Positions 4,166 through 5,948 of a DNA stretch of 5,948 nucleotides are shown piece by piece (the stretch's first letter is position 1; every line of letters begins with the position of its first letter). The position numbers and the translations under genes are program-made. The notes below the pieces were generated by a model. The model made no database searches, was not told the DNA's origin, and worked only from the letters and a program-made list of their open reading frames with translations. Source of the stretch: an uncultured Subdoligranulum sp. (GTDB taxonomy: Bacteria; Bacillota; Clostridia; Christensenellales; CAG-314); the NCBI GenBank assembly GCA_900551395.1, contig URVX01000079.1, positions 1-5,948 on the forward strand. The letters are read 5' to 3'.

Positions 4166-5804
4166 GTTTGGTAACGATATGAAAAAGGACAAAAGACACT
4201 ATATTCTGCATATTTTGCTGCCCTGTCTCGTTTACAGCTCGGTAGGCGGAATTTTGACCGGCGCTGTTATATTCGGTTTCAGGCTTATGACAGATTGGCT
4301 CAACAAGGTCGCGGTTTTTGTTTATAACGCGGTATGCGCAAACCTTTGGTATTTGCCGTTGTTTTTTCTCGCGCTTGCCCTTCTTGCCTATCTGCTTGCT
4401 ATAATTCTGAAATGGGCGCCTTCCGCAAACGGCGGGGGTATACCCACGGCGATGGGGATATTGCGCGGTATCGTGACGTTCAAGTGGCTGCGCACGCTTA
4501 TCGGCGTCATTGCCTCGTCGATAATCACTTTTTTTGCCGGGCTGCCTCTGTGCAACGACGGTCCCAGCGTGCTTATCGGCGCGTCGCTTGGCAGAGGCGT
4601 AAATTCCCTTCTCGGAGGCAAAAAGGGCGCGGCGTGGGACAGATATCTGATGACGGGCTGCGCCGGAGCGGGTTTTGCCGCGGCAACCATGTCACCCTTG
4701 ACGGCGATATTTATTACCCTGGAGGAAATTCACAAAAGATTTTCTCCCATGCTGCTTATGGTTGTTTTTTCCAGCGTTCTTGCCGCAACCGCGACAACTA
4801 GTCTTTTGGGCGGGCTTTTCAACGTGGACACGGCGTTTTTCCATTTCGGAGAAATGCCGTCGTTGGGGCTGGCGGACTTGTGGCTGCCTGTAGTCGTAGG
4901 CTGCGCGGTCAGCGTGTTTGCCGCTTTGTTTTTGCTGCTTGCACGCGCAATAAATCATTTATTCGTAAACAAACTCAAGCGTATTCATCATTCCCTGCAG
5001 CTTATTGCTGTTTTTTTGCTGTGCGGCGGCGCGGGACTTTTGGCGCGGGATTTCATCGGCGGCGGTCATGAGCTTATAGTTCACATAAACGCGCGCGGCG
5101 TTCTGCCGCTCACGCTTCTTTTGATTTTCGCGCTTAAATTTTTGCTGGTGCCTTTGGCAAACGTGTCGGGAGCAACCGGAGGATTGTTTATTCCCACCCT
5201 TGCGCTGGGCGCGCTGTTGGGGGCGCTTCTGGCAGAGCTGCTCATAGGCTGGGGCGTGGACGAAAATTATTACAAGGTTATCATTGTGCTTTCCGTTGCG
5301 GGCTTTATGTCGGCAGCCTCCCGGGTGCCGCTGTCCGCCGTCATGCTTGCGCTGGAAGCCATGAACGGCGCGGACAATCTGTTGTTTGTAGCAATCTCGG
5401 TGTCGGTTTCTTTTATGCTTTTAGAGCTTACCAAGCTTCCTGCCGTCAACGATATCGTGCTGGAAACGACAATCAGAATTTCCACTCACGACAAAGAGCC
5501 CAAAAAAGCCGAAATTTCGCTCGAGGTCAAACCGGACGCTTTTGTGGCGGGCAAAACGGTGCGCGACGTGCTTTGGCCTGCTAATACGATAGTTCTGTCC
5601 GTTACGCGTGCCGAGCATGCCGAAAGCCAAAACGGAGAACGCCTGACAAAAGACGGAGACAAGGAGCTCAGGGCGGGAGATATATTGAAGCTGCGCTTTC
5701 AGACCTACGACGAGGAAACGACAAAATCCGGATTGATAGCCCTGCTGGGAGAGCAGAGCGCGGATTTTGAACCGCGGGAACCGGAAGAGCATGATTGCGA
5801 TTAG
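4164..5804 (+). CDS. CLC-family chloride channel/antiporter with C-terminal RCK_C (TrkA_C) domain
   Basis: This is a 546-residue inner-membrane anion transporter of the CLC family. The multi-helix core spans about 15-440. Signature regions are GGGIP at 90-94 (family GSGIP), CNDGPSVLIGA at 130-140 (family GREGP), TLEEIHKRF at 185-193, where E188 matches the internal proton glutamate (E203 of E. coli ClcA), and GGLFIP at 339-344 (family GxFxP). The usual helix-R tyrosine (Y445 in E. coli ClcA) appears to be V428 in KLPAVND. Keeping E188 points to H+/anion exchange rather than a plain channel. The cytosolic tail has a TrkA_C-like domain (about 452-512, with GKTVRDV and ELRAGDILKLRF), which in other proteins binds small regulatory ligands, and ends in an acidic stretch. 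Start: the ATG at 4164 lies within the palindrome; the ATG at 4179 (MKKDKRHY) is an equal or better choice, and neither has a strong Shine-Dalgarno site. It has its own promoter and no partner gene. Confidence 0.9.
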   Translation: MFGNDMKKDKRHYILHILLPCLVYSSVGGILTGAVIFGFRLMTDWLNKVAVFVYNAVCANLWYLPLFFLALALLAYLLAIILKWAPSANGGGIPTAMGILRGIVTFKWLRTLIGVIASSIITFFAGLPLCNDGPSVLIGASLGRGVNSLLGGKKGAAWDRYLMTGCAGAGFAAATMSPLTAIFITLEEIHKRFSPMLLMVVFSSVLAATATTSLLGGLFNVDTAFFHFGEMPSLGLADLWLPVVVGCAVSVFAALFLLLARAINHLFVNKLKRIHHSLQLIAVFLLCGGAGLLARDFIGGGHELIVHINARGVLPLTLLLIFALKFLLVPLANVSGATGGLFIPTLALGALLGALLAELLIGWGVDENYYKVIIVLSVAGFMSAASRVPLSAVMLALEAMNGADNLLFVAISVSVSFMLLELTKLPAVNDIVLETTIRISTHDKEPKKAEISLEVKPDAFVAGKTVRDVLWPANTIVLSVTRAEHAESQNGERLTKDGDKELRAGDILKLRFQTYDEETTKSGLIALLGEQSADFEPREPEEHDCD

Positions 5805-5948
5805 TTTAAATCACTTTGAAGCCGCCGCAAGTATTTTTTGCGGTGAAAATAAAGCTTTGTTTAAATCAGCGCCGCGATTTTCAGCGGCGAAATAAATCTA
5901 TTTAACAATAGAAAAAAATATAAATATTTGTCGTCGAATTTAAACGGC
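5805..5948. other. 144-base 3' region with two related hairpins
   Basis: Two units follow the CLC gene. Each begins with TTTAAATCA (5805-5813 and 5860-5868), continues with a GC hairpin (CCGCAA/TTGCGG at 5825-5843; CGCCGC/GCGGCG at 5870-5889) and ends with an AT-rich run (GAAAATAAA, GAAATAAAT). Neither hairpin has a proper U-tract in either direction, so they are imperfect terminators at best. The last 50 bases are AT-rich with no gene. Confidence 0.5.

Overview
The window looks like a piece of a bacterial chromosome, most likely from a Firmicutes/Clostridia-type organism. The reasons are a copA-copZ copper operon of the Gram-positive layout, clear Shine-Dalgarno sites, sigma-A-type promoters with 17-base spacers, U-tract intrinsic terminators and a tRNA gene with an encoded CCA. 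The species cannot be named from the sequence, and no mobile element, CRISPR array or phage gene is visible.

Layout. Positions 1-125 hold no recognisable gene. Positions 160-236 (minus strand) are a tRNA-Pro gene with anticodon AGG, with its own promoter (298-326) and a near-perfect terminator (119-154). A divergent promoter (415-443, plus strand) drives a two-gene copper operon: copA, a P1B-1 Cu(+)-exporting ATPase (473-2743), and copZ, a small copper chaperone (2765-2971). Positions 2972-3486 have no convincing gene but are rich in hairpins: a likely copAZ terminator, a minus-strand terminator, and a possible short plus-strand transcript unit. A minus-strand unknown membrane protein (3487-4011) has an open frame running a further 31 codons upstream without a normal start. 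A second strong promoter (4114-4142) and a perfect 15-bp palindrome precede a CLC-family chloride transporter with a C-terminal RCK_C/TrkA_C domain (4164-5804). The last 144 bases hold two related hairpins and no gene.

How the parts work together. CopZ is expected to carry Cu(+) in the cytosol and hand it to CopA, which pumps it out across the membrane at the cost of ATP. The CLC protein moves anions, probably coupled to protons, since the internal proton glutamate is kept. It is a separate transcription unit, so a link to copper is only a speculation.

Most worth a second look: the A34-type tRNA-Pro, the altered anion-selectivity motifs of the CLC protein, the palindrome at its transcription start, and the odd 5' end of the minus-strand membrane gene. 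I see no wholly new multi-gene system here.
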